A stretch of DNA of 64,000 nucleotides from Lophium mytilinum (GCA_010093605.1 MU004197.1:806001-870000); one strand, 5' to 3'; shown: positions 50,429 to 61,167, numbered from the stretch's first letter. Numbers and translations are program-made. Notes: generated by a model from the sequence alone, not told the origin.

Positions 50429-51146
50429 GCACCTCTCTCGACGGCTGATTGGAGTACACGGCGTCTGCTTGAGAGGAGCGGGGTTTGGTGGATCGTATGG
50501 GGCGTCCTCTCTCGGATGATGCTACTTCGATAAAACCAACTTCGCCTTGGGATCATTTGGGACATTTGGGTCGGTTCTCGACTCTTTGGTTTTCATGTTA
50601 GCGTGTGATGGTTAGCGGTTTTCTTCACTCCATTCACCGCTCCAATTCTCCTATCACAACCGATGAACCTGTTCGCGGTTCAGCATTACCTGCGGAATTT
50701 GGTATGGGCAAGCTTTGTTAGGGAGAACCTTGGGATCAATTTTGGACGGACTTCTACCAGCGCGAAGCTGCGCCTCTCTCTCTATAGGCAAACAGTCAAA
50801 AGTGCTACACCTTATAATGTGCTTGATGTGATGTAACATTGCTTGGGGTCCTGCGGTGTGTCTAATGAAGCTGAAAGAGAAGTGACTTTGCTTACCCCGA
50901 ATTTAAAGGTCTGTTTGATCAATATTTTTGACTGATGTAACTTTCCGATTGGGAACCTCAATGCGCCTTGGGCCCAATCCTTGAATGATCTTTTTGATGC
51001 TTTTCAACTGTGCGTGTCAACGATACTAGTCTTTCAACTTAAAGCGGGGTGGGATCTCTTCTTCTCTCACAAATTCACTTCTCTCATACGGCTCTCCACA
51101 TCAACAAACACCTTCGAGACAATCCTACAACAAACCTTACCCCATC
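50429..51146. other. Intergenic stretch
   Basis: Between two plus-strand genes; no gene, RNA or repeat recognised. The leader before 51147 is CA- and CT-rich. Confidence 0.35.
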
Positions 51147-51914
51147 ATGACGACACCCACCATCTCTCTCATGCTCCCACCCTGCCTACCACCCCACCCA
51201 TCAACCACACTCACAATGTCGTTCCGCCGCCGGCCTCAAACCCGCGCCCGGCCGCCCAAGAGCACGCACACCCACGGGACCTACGCCTCGCCAATCACCC
51301 TCTCATCCAGCCCCTCCACGCCATCCACAGCTACTCTCCAAGCAGACACCCCCATCCATGTCCCCCCAGCGCCCTCCGACCTCATCCCCGTCCCCACCCC
51401 GCTGCCCTACAACATCCTCATCGGCCTGCGCGCCCCTCTCTTCGTCAACCGCGCCGCCGACCCCACCACCCTCCTCCCCGAGCTCCTCCGGCTCGCCGCG
51501 CTCCGCCCACAAGTCCTCGACTACACGTACGTCGGCGCCCACATCCCCTCGAACCCCGTCGTCTTCCTCTGCATCCAGGACTTCTATGGCCGGGGGCGGA
51601 GCAGCGTCGGCTTCTTCAGTCCGATGGTGGAAGAGAGTTGGTGGGAGGAGTGGGGGGATGGGGCAGCGGAGATGTTCTTTACCGAGTGTAGTGATGCGGA
51701 GTTGGCGGCGTCGGAGGTGATGGTGGCGCAGATTGGGGAGGATTGGGGGAAGCGGGGGGGTGGGGAGGCGGAGAGGGTGGAGGCTGGGTCGCAAGGGAGA
51801 GGTGGAGCGAGGTGGGATTATAGGAGGTTGCAGAGGGTTGTGGAGACGTTTTGGCATGCGAGGTTGGATGAGGCGCTGGTTACGAGGAGGCCGTGGATGT
51901 GTGGGGATGTTTAG
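51147..51914 (+). CDS. Hypothetical protein with low-complexity N terminus
   Basis: Open frame of 255 residues; the first ATG is at 51147, and another in-frame ATG at 51216 (MSFRRRPQTRARPP) gives 232 residues and a more typical start. I recognise no family. Residues 25-85 are Pro/Ser/Thr-rich and probably disordered. From about residue 90 the sequence looks folded (PYNILIGLRAPLFVNRAA, LDYTYVGAHIPSNPVVFLCI, then SPMVEESWWEEWGDGAAEMF). It ends with a helical RWDYRRLQRVVETFWHARLD. Base composition on the plus strand flips from C-dominated to G-dominated near 51590, inside the gene, and the overlapping frames are also open because of this, so the coding call is moderate. Confidence 0.55.
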   Translation: MTTPTISLMLPPCLPPHPSTTLTMSFRRRPQTRARPPKSTHTHGTYASPITLSSSPSTPSTATLQADTPIHVPPAPSDLIPVPTPLPYNILIGLRAPLFVNRAADPTTLLPELLRLAALRPQVLDYTYVGAHIPSNPVVFLCIQDFYGRGRSSVGFFSPMVEESWWEEWGDGAAEMFFTECSDAELAASEVMVAQIGEDWGKRGGGEAERVEAGSQGRGGARWDYRRLQRVVETFWHARLDEALVTRRPWMCGDV

Positions 51915-52451
51915 GGGATGAGGGGAGATTGAGGGCGGAGGATCAAGGAAGTTGTTGGTATGTCTATGGGGATGTGGAGCTGGGGTATACTTTTGGTGTG
52001 ATTTGGAAAAGAACGGCTGGGAGAGTGGGAGGAACTTGATATCTTTCTTGGCTCACGGTGCTGACAGCCATAGTACTGTTTTGATTTACAGAAGATTGCA
52101 CTGGAGCTTAGGAGGCAGACTCTGATTTACGTTGGCTTTTCAGGCTTCTTTAGATAGCGGGCTCCCAGACTCGAGGACACATAGTATTACAAACTAGAAA
52201 ATGACTTTTGATTTTGATATGTTGTGCTACCTCGCATTGACTCGAAGGGTTTGACATGATTAAGGGGTGTTTACCGTCGATAATCTTACCATCCCTTACC
52301 CAGCAGCCTGCGCGGCATGGCCAGTAGTCAGCCCCAACCTTCGGGCCTCTCCGTCAACAATAGATGGGATCAAGTCAAACAGAGACTTCTCCTTCGGTTC
52401 CTAACCGAGGAGCTTCCTGGCTCTCACAGCCCTGCCCCTCGAATTCTGGCC
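51915..52451. other. Intergenic stretch between convergent genes
   Basis: 3' sides of the hypothetical gene and the epimerase gene. A plus-strand frame from 52317 is antisense to the epimerase and not called. Confidence 0.35.
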
Positions 52452-53411
52452 CTAGATACCGGCTCCGTGCGGAGAAAACGACTCTGCTTCTTTGGGGGAC
52501 ACACTTTCAAGCCCTTCATTCTTGATCAGCTTCTTCTTATATGCGTCCGTTGCAATTGCCGCCGCCACATCACCCCAGACGAAGTCCCCATTCTCAGTGA
52601 AGTAGTACCCCTCCGCTCCCCAAGTTGCCGCCCCACCACCCTTCACAGCCTCTTCCACAAGTCTTAGAAAGACATTGCTAAGGTCGTGCACGTGGACCTG
52701 CGTCCACAAGTTCTGGCCGCCTTCAACTTGGAACCCCTTCCCCCTTTCCAACGTCACGCGAGACATCTCATACGCCTGGTGGCTCCTCTGATTATCCGGA
52801 CCGCGACCTGGTCCATATATCGTCGGCGGGCACACAATTGCCGTAAAGACCTTCCCAGGATGCTGCTCTCCCGCCGCCAGAACAATCTTATCCACATTCC
52901 TATGCGACGCTGCGTCCGGGAGGCTGGTGACCTCCTTTATGCCATCCCAGTCATCAAACACCTTCTCGCTTCTAATCCCATACGTGCCCTTCTCGGCGTC
53001 CCCAACCATCAGGATCCCAGTACCGGAAGTGTGGATGAAGTATCCCTTCTCGCCCGCTCCTTTCTTCGCCAGGCCAGCTATTATCGCGGCCGCAGCGCCA
53101 GGGTGGTCGGCATTGGCCCAGTGGCAGACAATGTCTGCTTTGGAAGCCTCTTCGGTGATCAGCTCGGTGCTGTCGAGATCTCCGTAGACGAGCCGGATGG
53201 ATGCATATTGGGACGCGACCTTGGCGCCTTTCTCGCTGTTGCGCACGAGGGCGGTAATGGAGTAGTCCGGGTGCGCGTGCGCGATGGCGTAGAGGGCATC
53301 GCCGCCTATGTAGCCGGTCGAGCCGGTGCTGGAGGGTTTGTTAATGGCGGGGTGATCTGGATGGAGTTGAGGTTGGAGAGAGGTCTGAGCTTACACGAAG
53401 AGCTTGGGCAT
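52452..53411 (-). CDS. NAD(P)-dependent epimerase/dehydratase-like protein
   Basis: Two exons: a 17-nt first exon (53411-53395) and 53328-52452, phase 2; 297 residues. Splicing creates the start MPKLFVTGSTGYIGGDALY, the Rossmann dinucleotide motif TGxxGxIG of extended short-chain dehydrogenases. Further family features are the acidic residue after strand 2 region (LVYGDLDS), IVCHWANADHPGAAAAIIAG, FIHTSGTGIL, and VCPPTIYGPGRGP with the active-site Tyr region. The fungal group with this sequence is annotated as nucleoside-diphosphate-sugar epimerase-like and acts on unknown substrates, probably in the cytosol. The tiny first exon is easily missed, and without it the cofactor motif would be lost. 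Confidence 0.9.
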
Positions 53412-54187
53412 GGTGAGACCAATCAAAGCTTGGCTGGTTTAGATGCAGGTTCAGAAGTGGATTTCGGAGGATGGATGATCACGGAGAGTGTTGCAGAGAG
53501 CACGATGGAGGAGGAGTATTTAGATGGGGAGCAGCAACCGGAGTCAGAGGGCGCAGCTACGAACTATGGCATCACTTCTACCTAGTGACGTCGCAAAAAG
53601 GGCGGCATATACCCAAAGTCCAGAGCCAATCACGAAGCGTAGGAAGGCACTACGACTGAATCAAAATATCACGTCCAGGTTTCAAATTTTTGCAATATAC
53701 GGGGAGGAGAACCGTACAGTACATCTAGCTAGGTAGACATCATCTGATTGATATTCTCGCTGTAGTTGTTCCTGCCGATCTCCGATATGTCCGAACATCT
53801 TCTTGTCCAGGGGCCCACTTCTCTCGACAATTATAACCAACTAGAACACGCATATACCGTTTCCTATGCAACAATAGGAAGCAAGCTGCAACAGACTATT
53901 CTGCAACGCAAATGCTCGCTTCTCCTCAGCCTCTTCCATACATGCCAATTTAACCTACCAACGCCAACCCTTTGACCGACAGTCCACCCCTCCCTCGTCC
54001 AATCATATGATACTGCACCAGCCATCGAGATACCTCATAAGCCAACAATCTTGGCAATAGTGCCGCTCAAGGCAACCTTATCGCATGGGAAATGAGGGGT
54101 AACTCTTTCTCAACCCCCTCAGACTGCCGTGACTGCCTCTATACAACAATTGAAGAGTCGAGATTCTGAACCTCATAATCAGCTCAA
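53412..54187. promoter_or_regulatory. Shared upstream region of epimerase and the 54.2-kb gene
   Basis: About 0.78 kb between divergent starts; short frames only. No defined element is claimed. Confidence 0.35.
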
Positions 54188-54823
54188 ATGGCCGCCGCAT
54201 GGAACTTCGTCAAAAGGCCCTTCACCGAGCCGAAAGTCACCCCAAACCGCGACAGCCGCAAGGCTGGCACCCGTAAAGGCCCCAACGGCACAGGTCTCAG
54301 CCGCGAGAAACGCGCCAAACATCTCGACGACGATGGGCTCCTTGAGAAACACGCCAATGCGTACTCCAAAGCGATGAACGATACCGGCGCCTTCTACAAC
54401 TCGTACAACAAGACGTATCAGGGTGCCAACAAGATTCTGCACAAACCACATCGTGGCATCCCCGAAGAGATCAAAACGGGTAGGACGTTACTTAGCGCTG
54501 CTGAGATGGTAGACCGCTGGGATGATAGCTTGTACCAGCATAACAGAGCGTATGACTACAAGAGGCAGCTTACGGCTCGTGGACTGCGACCTTCAGTGTC
54601 GAAGGAGAAGGAATGGGACTCTTTCTCTGAAGGGTGGAATCGGAAACGTGAGCCGATTCTGAAAGCTGTGGATAAGAATCTGGGGAAAGCTCAAAAGGGC
54701 GCGAAGCTGGCGGAGAAGCTGGCGGAGAAGCTGGCGGAGAAGCTGGCGGAGAAGCTGGACAAGGATAGGATGGAACATGATTCAGAGCAGTCAAGCAACT
54801 GGTCAGAACGTAGGTCCTCTTAG
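54188..54823 (+). CDS. Hypothetical basic protein with LAEK repeats
   Basis: Intronless frame of 211 residues from the ATG at 54188, which follows an A-rich leader. The composition is charged and helical, rich in Lys, Arg, Asp and Asn; there is no signal peptide, no membrane segment and no domain that I recognise. Segments such as GLLEKHANAYSKAMNDTGAF and AEMVDRWDDSLYQHNRAYDY look like amphipathic helices. A run of four LAEK units, encoded by perfect 12-bp repeats, lies near residues 173-190. The even codon usage and absence of competing frames support a real gene, but function is unknown and homology could be restricted to close relatives. Confidence 0.6.
   Translation: MAAAWNFVKRPFTEPKVTPNRDSRKAGTRKGPNGTGLSREKRAKHLDDDGLLEKHANAYSKAMNDTGAFYNSYNKTYQGANKILHKPHRGIPEEIKTGRTLLSAAEMVDRWDDSLYQHNRAYDYKRQLTARGLRPSVSKEKEWDSFSEGWNRKREPILKAVDKNLGKAQKGAKLAEKLAEKLAEKLAEKLDKDRMEHDSEQSSNWSERRSS
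54704..54759 (+). repeat. 12-bp in-frame tandem repeat (LAEK)
   Basis: Four perfect copies of AAGCTGGCGGAG plus a partial fifth; likely to vary in number between strains because the copies are identical. Confidence 0.92.
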
Positions 54824-55148
54824 TGATTAGGATTGATTCGTTGTTGGTACACGGCTGACTCCCTTTCCTAGCTCATTATACCTACACAACCTCTTGTGAC
54901 GACGACGATTATGACTACTAGCAGGATTGTTGGGATATTTCATGTTCCTACCTAAGCGTCTATCAAGCTTAGCATAAGTGCAGCTTCAGTGACCTAGGGT
55001 TTGCTTCGTTATTCCTTGTCGGAAAGACGTCATGTCCGGGGTATCCGCGTAATGTAGCATTCACTTAAAATCCTTCTCTTGACCCCGAACCAAAAGTGGT
55101 TTGACTCGTCTGCTCCATCAAGTGAAAGATCTCCGTAACTGAATCTCA
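54824..55148. other. Intergenic stretch between convergent genes
   Basis: 3' sides of the LAEK-repeat gene and Vps45. Nothing else is seen. Confidence 0.35.
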
Positions 55149-57201
55149 TCACCGCCCAATCTCCCTCCTTAACCTTCCAGCCGCAGATGTCGGTGCAGGC
55201 TCCGGCCAAGACTCGACCGCATCCTCAACCTCTTCCAAGAATGACGAGCTGTTATGCACCGATGTCCCCCCTAGCACGACCCTGACTCCGGGGGAGCTGG
55301 CATTGACTTGCGCCACCATCTTGGCTTCCTCATACGTCGTCCCACCAACCATGAATACGATAATATCCTGCGGCTTGTCCTTGGTAGTTGGCCCGCCCTC
55401 CACGAACGGATAAATTTGCTGGCTTAGCCGCCCCTTGATCAAGTCTTGAAGCGTGGTCTCTAATCGAGGCGAATGCTGGGTGTAGACGTTCTCTACGCCT
55501 TTCAGTCCTTTTAAGCGGCCCCGCGCTTGGCCGAAGAGTGAGCCTGGTTGGAACAAATCGGGGATCCCACCACCCGCGACTGCTGAGTTTTGGAGGGAGT
55601 TGTGGTACGTGAGGAGTTTGGTGATCACGTTGATGCGGTGACGAGAAAGGTTTCCGGACACGCCGAGAAGATCGAGGAGCATGGGTGTTGAGTTTGCGGG
55701 GTGTTTTGAATACCGTAGTGCGTAGATGGCTGTTAGTCGAAGTTTGTTGTTTGCCGGTATCGATGGGTTCTGGATGATGCGTTGAAGGCTCTTGATAGGG
55801 TTAGTTATGAAATGATCTCTATCAGATTTCAAGGAACATACTTTGACATCGTTTGAATGATTTTCGGTGCAAGCTAAGCTCTGTTCAAGCTCACTGACAT
55901 CCAGGAGGCTTTCTTCGCCAACACGTCGACTTAACTCGCCCACAAGAGTCACATGCTTTGTTACATTACCAGATAGCTTGCGAAATTCGGGATAGTCCTC
56001 GATGAAACGCTTCATGTCCGCTATGGATTCAAGCTTCGAGGGTCCCTGGCTTTTGGACGCAAACTGTTGGACATAGTCCTTTGCGTTCTGGCCAAGGTCC
56101 CCAAAGTTTAGATACATGTTCTTCTTGAAGAACGGATCTTGGTCTTGTGAGAGCACGATTTCCTGCAAACTACATTAGTACAATTGCTTGATGATATCAC
56201 GACTCTCAGTGTCATACCTGTAGCTCTGGCCTGACCTCAGGGACGTCTTTCAAATCCACCCTACCATTATGGATACCGAGCAGTTCGTGTACCATGGCTT
56301 GGTATGTCCACTGAGTCAGCAATGGCGTGACCGGATCGTCTCTTCGGTCGACTATTAGCAGAATAGGAGGTGTGTCGGTTTTTCGGAAGTCAAATAATTG
56401 CTCCTCTTGTGTCATATGATAGCGCACTTCGGTGGCGAGCTTTTTCGATAGCAGACTGTTCTTCTCGTATCGTATCAATGCCTTCTTCTTCAAAGCAAGC
56501 AGCAATGCCATGACGCCGTCCGTAGATCGTTGCAAGGCATCTTGATTCCACTGGTCTGGACTTGTGCTCCATATCCTCTGATTAGGAAAGCCTAGATTTA
56601 GTGACATCAAGTCAGGATTGATAACAAGGAAGTCCGCAAAGTACTCCTGAACAGCGCGGACAACCTCGTGGTCATCTGCCTCAGCCAAGCGCTCGAGAGA
56701 GGACTTCTTTATGATATTGCTAAAGTCTTTCTCAGTCAGAAATAGCCCCAAGTTGTATTGCATTTGACAGAGCTTCCTTACATATGTTGTATTCGCCGTA
56801 TTTGGGATCTCGTAGCTCCTCAATCAAGTTCTGTATTGATTCAGACGTCGGTCGAACAAAGCACAGGCAGCGTAGATGTCGCATCTTTTCACGTGTTTGG
56901 TTTTCCAATCGGCTAGGACAGCAGGTCAGAGGGAGGGACGTATCGTAGTGTATAGTGGGGCGTACTCGGTGAGGTAGACTTCATGGTTGAGGAGGGCGGA
57001 TTGGGTCGTTGCCGTCGAGACTATGGACACCTATAAGGTGTAAGAATGGTTACTCAGAGCTATACACGAAATAGTTGACAAACCTACCGTTTCGCTATCC
57101 AGCAACAATATCTTCATCTTCGCGGCGGAGGTGCCTGCAGCGCTGTCCCCGGCCGACACCATCTTGGTGATGTAGCCGGAGACGGCTTGAACGATGTCCA
57201 T
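55149..57201 (-). CDS. VPS45: Vps45, Sec1/Munc18 protein of endosomal fusion
   Basis: Six exons on the minus strand: 57201-57088, 57030-56966, 56912-56782, 56726-56218, 56162-55842 and 55790-55149; all phases agree, 593 residues (yeast 577). The N terminus MDIVQAVSGYITKMV, then MKILLLDSETVSIVS, EVYLTDRLENQTREKMRHL and LRDPKYGEYNIYFSNIIKKS match the SM-protein domain 1. The central block includes PPILLIVDRRDDPVTPLLTQ and WTYQAMVHELLGI. The C-terminal part has DIIVFMVGGTTYEEA, a signature of Vps45 in the family. It binds the syntaxin Tlg2/Pep12-type SNAREs and controls vesicle fusion at trans-Golgi and early endosome. The last intron (51 nt, GTATGT...CAAG) is a multiple of three without stops, so it reads through in frame if retained. 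Confidence 0.95.
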
Positions 57202-57528
57202 GGTGAAGGTGAGGCTAATGAGAGCTCAAGTGGAGCTTTCTGGGTGGTTAACCTGTGTCTTGGAAAGCTGCAGGCCCCATGCCGCCGTACGTATTGACGA
57301 GGTTCACTCGTGCCTGGAGCGCGCTGGGATGCTATGACCTCGAATTAAGCAGTGTTTTAGCGTTCTCGATTTAACCACCCCCGTTCCTCATCTCCACCAC
57401 TCCGTCTTCATACCGAACTTCAACCCAAGGCTTCAATCAACCATATTTGACCTTTCCAAATTCCTCGTGTAGAAAGCGTATATCGCAATAGCTAGGTAGA
57501 CTGCAGACCTATTCAAGATCCACTAGTA
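57202..57528. other. Upstream region of Vps45
   Basis: Promoter and leader of Vps45 up to the MITE at 57529. Confidence 0.4.
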
Positions 57529-57755
57529 CAGTAACAGGCCATAAGTCTAGGCACACTAGCTCGACACCGCATGGGGTCCCCCTACAGGATTTCGAAGATC
57601 TAAGGGTGATATCGAGCTTCAAGCAGTGCAGATTAGACTCCCTCTTAACTAATTAGCTGCTCAACAGCCAGGGTACCCCCGACAGTAGTGTCGCGTGAGC
57701 AAGTTGGAGCCAAGCTGTAATGAGTCTATGTGCCCAGACTTGTGGCTTACTACTG
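57529..57755 (-). mobile_element. 227-bp TA-flanked MITE (Tc1/mariner-like), copy B
   Basis: TA duplications at 57527-57528 and 57756-57757. The ends are inverted repeats: CAGTAACAGGCC at 57529 and, reverse-complemented from 57755, CAGTAGTAAGCC. It is collinear with copy A at 47873-48099 in reverse orientation and has exactly the same length. Internal landmarks such as CTCGACACCGCATGGGG and the GGTACCC word are in matching positions. It lies in the intergenic space between Vps45 and GST. Confidence 0.88.
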
Positions 57756-58143
57756 TAGGTATGCACTAATCCCCAGTCCCTTCGCGAGTACGATCTCCTA
57801 CCTCACAACCCTGTAGGCGTGCTTACTGTAAGACTCCTTCGGGGTATAATAGCCTGGCAAACCACTCTCTGAGTCCAGCATATTCCACTAGGGGATCTTT
57901 GTCATACGTCCCGCAGATACACGGACTGTCAGGCGTGCCCTAAGCCACTGGGGAATAAACTCATCAAGTGAGCAAAACCTTGCAGCAAAAAAGGTCAAAT
58001 GTCCTGCTGCGTCCGCAATTCTAGCGATTCTCGTAGCGTATGTTGCAACCAAGGGCAACCTCTCGTTACGCTCAGACCTTGACCTATGAGATAGCCACCA
58101 CTACGACATTCCAACGTCACATTTCGAAGCTGGATAGGCTGTT
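57756..58143. other. Upstream region of GST gene
   Basis: Between the MITE and the GST start; nothing else is recognised. Confidence 0.35.
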
Positions 58144-58899
58144 ATGGAACAGACAATAGCAACCGAGTCCGCTCAACGTGAGGCACTCACGCTACACCAC
58201 CTCAGCTCCTCCCAGTCCTTTCGCGTTCTATGGGCTCTAGAGGAGCTCTCTGCGGCGCACGGCCTGCAATACACCATTCGGTGCTATAAGCGCATCAACG
58301 GCCTCGCGCCCCCAGAGATGAAGAAGATCCATCCTTTAGGCAAGTCGCCTATTCTCGTCGTAGACGGCCAGTCTCCCTTAGAGCATACAGTCCGAGTGGA
58401 AAGCAGGTTGATACTACGGTGGCTCTCCGAAACTTACGAAGTGGGTATGTGGACCCCCAAAACTGCACAAGATAGCGCCCGGGACGCTCTGTGGGAAGAA
58501 TTTGGAGTTTCAACACTTAACACCATCGTCAACTTGGCTCTGTCGTTTGAAGCTGTTCCCCCAGCTCTCCCGTTCTACATCCGCCCCATATTTTCCAGTT
58601 TCTGCTACGCCATAGCCAATTTCCACCTGCAGAAGCTGGGTCCAGGGCTTGCATTGATGGAAGACGTCCTGACAGATGAGCGACCTTGGTTTGCGGGTCC
58701 AAAGTTGGGCTTGAGTGATATCAACCTGGTCTGGCCGATAGATGTCGCAAGCCAACGAGGGTGGTTCGATGCAAAGCAGTTCCCGAAGGTAGCAGCGTGG
58801 CATCAGAGGATCCATGAGCGGCCAGCGTACAAGAGGGCGTTGGAGAAAGGGGGGTCGTACGACCTTATCACGTTCGATTACCCGAAGAGATGGCTGTAG
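58144..58899 (+). CDS. Glutathione S-transferase, Gtt1-like
   Basis: Intronless, 251 residues. The thioredoxin-like N-terminal domain starts LTLHHLSSSQSFRVLWALEE, the glutathione-site helix of Gtt1-type fungal GSTs, and continues with IHPLGKSPILVVDG, containing the cis-Pro, and the Glu-Ser pair in RVESRLILRWLSE that contacts the gamma-glutamyl part of glutathione. The helical C-terminal domain contains PWFAGPKLGLSDINLVWPID, the conserved N-capping segment, and FPKVAAWHQRIHERPAYKRA. It would conjugate glutathione to electrophiles or act as a peroxidase. Yeast Gtt1 is ER-associated through a C-terminal segment, which is not obvious here. No introns. Confidence 0.93.
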   Translation: MEQTIATESAQREALTLHHLSSSQSFRVLWALEELSAAHGLQYTIRCYKRINGLAPPEMKKIHPLGKSPILVVDGQSPLEHTVRVESRLILRWLSETYEVGMWTPKTAQDSARDALWEEFGVSTLNTIVNLALSFEAVPPALPFYIRPIFSSFCYAIANFHLQKLGPGLALMEDVLTDERPWFAGPKLGLSDINLVWPIDVASQRGWFDAKQFPKVAAWHQRIHERPAYKRALEKGGSYDLITFDYPKRWL

Positions 58900-59542
58900 C
58901 CTGATTGTTCGTGCTGGGAAGAAGAGCGCCGTATTCATAGACAGAAGACTGCAATAATAGAGCTCGGAGGCTTTCAACCTCGCTCGTTTTCGCTACAAAC
59001 GCAGAGATTCTTTGCAGTTTTAGATGATGGCATTCTCAAGGGCGTGTCTTGGACGCGGGATTTTAAGGAATCTCATTGACGATAATGAGACTGTGTTCTC
59101 TAGATCCATTACCAATAGGGGAGCGGATATCAAGCTTATCCCGTGTCCCTCTTGACAGCCTTATGCCACCGTCAGGAGGACCCCAGCTACTAAGTCGCCG
59201 CGCAATCAAAAGGTTGCCCAAATCGCAGGGTCACAGATTTTACATTTCCTCAGTTTTACCCTTCTCAATACCCATACCACATTTTCACATTACCGTATGA
59301 TAATGATCTCAACCTGACTCCAAAACGCTGCACTGTGGAAGGATTGCTTGATTCGATCTCCACGATCTCCACGATCTCCGGGGCCCACCTAAGCGCTAGT
59401 AGGGCTTAGGTGCACAGCCTTGCGCTCCGCCTCGTAACAACTACACAACTACCAAATGCTGCCTGCCATCTCCTGCTACAATGCGAGACTACGATCCTAG
59501 GACTGTATTGAATCGCAACCACTCGCCCGATCTATACCCACC
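58900..59542. other. Intergenic stretch
   Basis: Between GST and the membrane-protein gene. It contains three copies of the 9-mer CGATCTCC(A/G) at 59354-59380. A frame at 59076-59300 is not supported. Confidence 0.4.
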
Positions 59543-60667
59543 ATGAACGCGGATACTATATCGACGACGGGGGACGAAAATGACACCGGAAGTTTCCGGA
59601 CTCCACTCCAGTTGATTATCAAGACCATCGTTACCCACGGATTCGCTCTGGCATGCTATTGCTACACATCCAACCTTCTACGCCGGCCACTTCGTAATAA
59701 CATCTTTGTCCTACGCGTCCTATTCTTCGCGTTTGTTCCCACCCTACCGCTCGTGGAACTGGTCGTGTCTGCCATCAGGTCTTTGGCCCAGTTCGTACGA
59801 AACTACGAGGACGATGATGAAATCCACCTCTGGTACTATATATGCGGTGCTCTCGGCGTGAATGCCACGCTCTCCCAATCCGACGACAATAAAGACACCA
59901 AGGCTGCTTCGAACAACCTCCTCCTTCTTCAAGCCGGAAGCCATTTCGTCGAGCGAACACGGTACAAACTGGATGTTACTTGGTTTGGAAAGCTATTAGC
60001 TGCCCTGTTCGGGCTCACTCAGGCAGTCGGTGCAACTGTAATGTACGTGCGACGACTTAAGCATGATAACTACTACGTCTTTGGTTTCGACCACCGCAAT
60101 GGTGGAATGGGCATTGCGTCCACCATCTGCGGCGCCATCAGCATCATCGTTATCTTACTACGGCTTGAATGGAAAGTCAGTAAGTCATTCGAGGCCCCAG
60201 CAGTCTCGCGAACGCCGTCGTCAAAGACACAGTTTGTAGCCGAAGCCGTTCTGGCGCTGCTCACTCATCTTGGAATCGCCTGTTTGTTTGGTAGCCGCCA
60301 CAACCGATTTCTTTACTCTTCGGTTGGATCAATCGCGTGGCTTTTTACTAAGAACCTGAAAGTGTTCCTGTACACCTGGCAATCGATGTTACTCCTCATA
60401 TTTCTATTCATATTCCGGGAAGAAATCGCGAGAAGGATTGGTTTAAACTTTCCTTCGGTCGGGAAAAGAATCCAGGCTATGTTTGCCAGTCGACAATTCA
60501 AAAGAGTCCAAGCCTTGGTCTTGTTTTGTTTAGTCCTATGGGTTATTGTGGATATTATCTGGCTATTCGTTTCCGATGTCATTAAGCTGGTGCAAGAAAG
60601 TCATCATTCTGACCCGAGTGGTTGGTGGTGGCAGGATCCTATATCAGATTCTATAATAGTAATATGA
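59543..60667 (+). CDS. Multipass membrane protein of unknown function
   Basis: Intronless, 374 residues from the ATG at 59543. About seven hydrophobic segments can be seen: around residues 25-42, 50-72, 92-105, 145-168, 185-205, 230-250 and 275-295, with another at 335-358 (VLFCLVLWVIVDIIWLFV). Basic and acidic loops alternate, and there is no cleavable signal peptide. I recognise no transporter, receptor or enzyme motif, and no PFAM-like signature is obvious. Fungal genomes hold many small families of this type. The arrangement is compatible with a 7-8 TM protein of the ER, plasma membrane or vacuole. Function is not assigned. Confidence 0.65.
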   Translation: MNADTISTTGDENDTGSFRTPLQLIIKTIVTHGFALACYCYTSNLLRRPLRNNIFVLRVLFFAFVPTLPLVELVVSAIRSLAQFVRNYEDDDEIHLWYYICGALGVNATLSQSDDNKDTKAASNNLLLLQAGSHFVERTRYKLDVTWFGKLLAALFGLTQAVGATVMYVRRLKHDNYYVFGFDHRNGGMGIASTICGAISIIVILLRLEWKVSKSFEAPAVSRTPSSKTQFVAEAVLALLTHLGIACLFGSRHNRFLYSSVGSIAWLFTKNLKVFLYTWQSMLLLIFLFIFREEIARRIGLNFPSVGKRIQAMFASRQFKRVQALVLFCLVLWVIVDIIWLFVSDVIKLVQESHHSDPSGWWWQDPISDSIIVI

Positions 60668-61167
60668 AAGACCAGGACATCAGTCCACTTTTGCATGAAT
60701 TGACACCTTTTGCAATGCCGAAATGCAGACGTGACTCCATTATAATTGTACCGGCGTTTCAGGCACTTACAATTCAGTTGACTGAAGCCGTCTCCGTGTT
60801 CGCAAACAAAAGCAATCCATTTAGCTTCGAGGTCCGCCGGGGGTAGCCTAGCAAGTCTGCAGATTATTCCACACCGATCGAGCTTTGTGGCCGTCTCGCG
60901 CAAATCCTTAAGAAGGTCTTGAAACACCCATGACAGCGGCAAGTGGAGTTCTTCAAGGGGGCGTGCTTGGAATGTATGACGTGGTGGCAATTCACACTTT
61001 GCGGTTGCCGGTAGCAACTATCGTTTGTAAATACCTAACCATCTTCCTCAAAAACTCAGTCCACCACCTACATCTACCACCAGCACCTCCACACCTCCAA
61101 CAGACTCAAAGCAACATACCACTACCCTCATAATCTCCGCTACCAAGTTTGCCGAAAACCAGAGAGC
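60668..61167. other. Intergenic stretch
   Basis: Between the membrane-protein gene and the Spo12-like gene; CA-rich leader at 61060-61140. No gene is seen. Confidence 0.35.
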
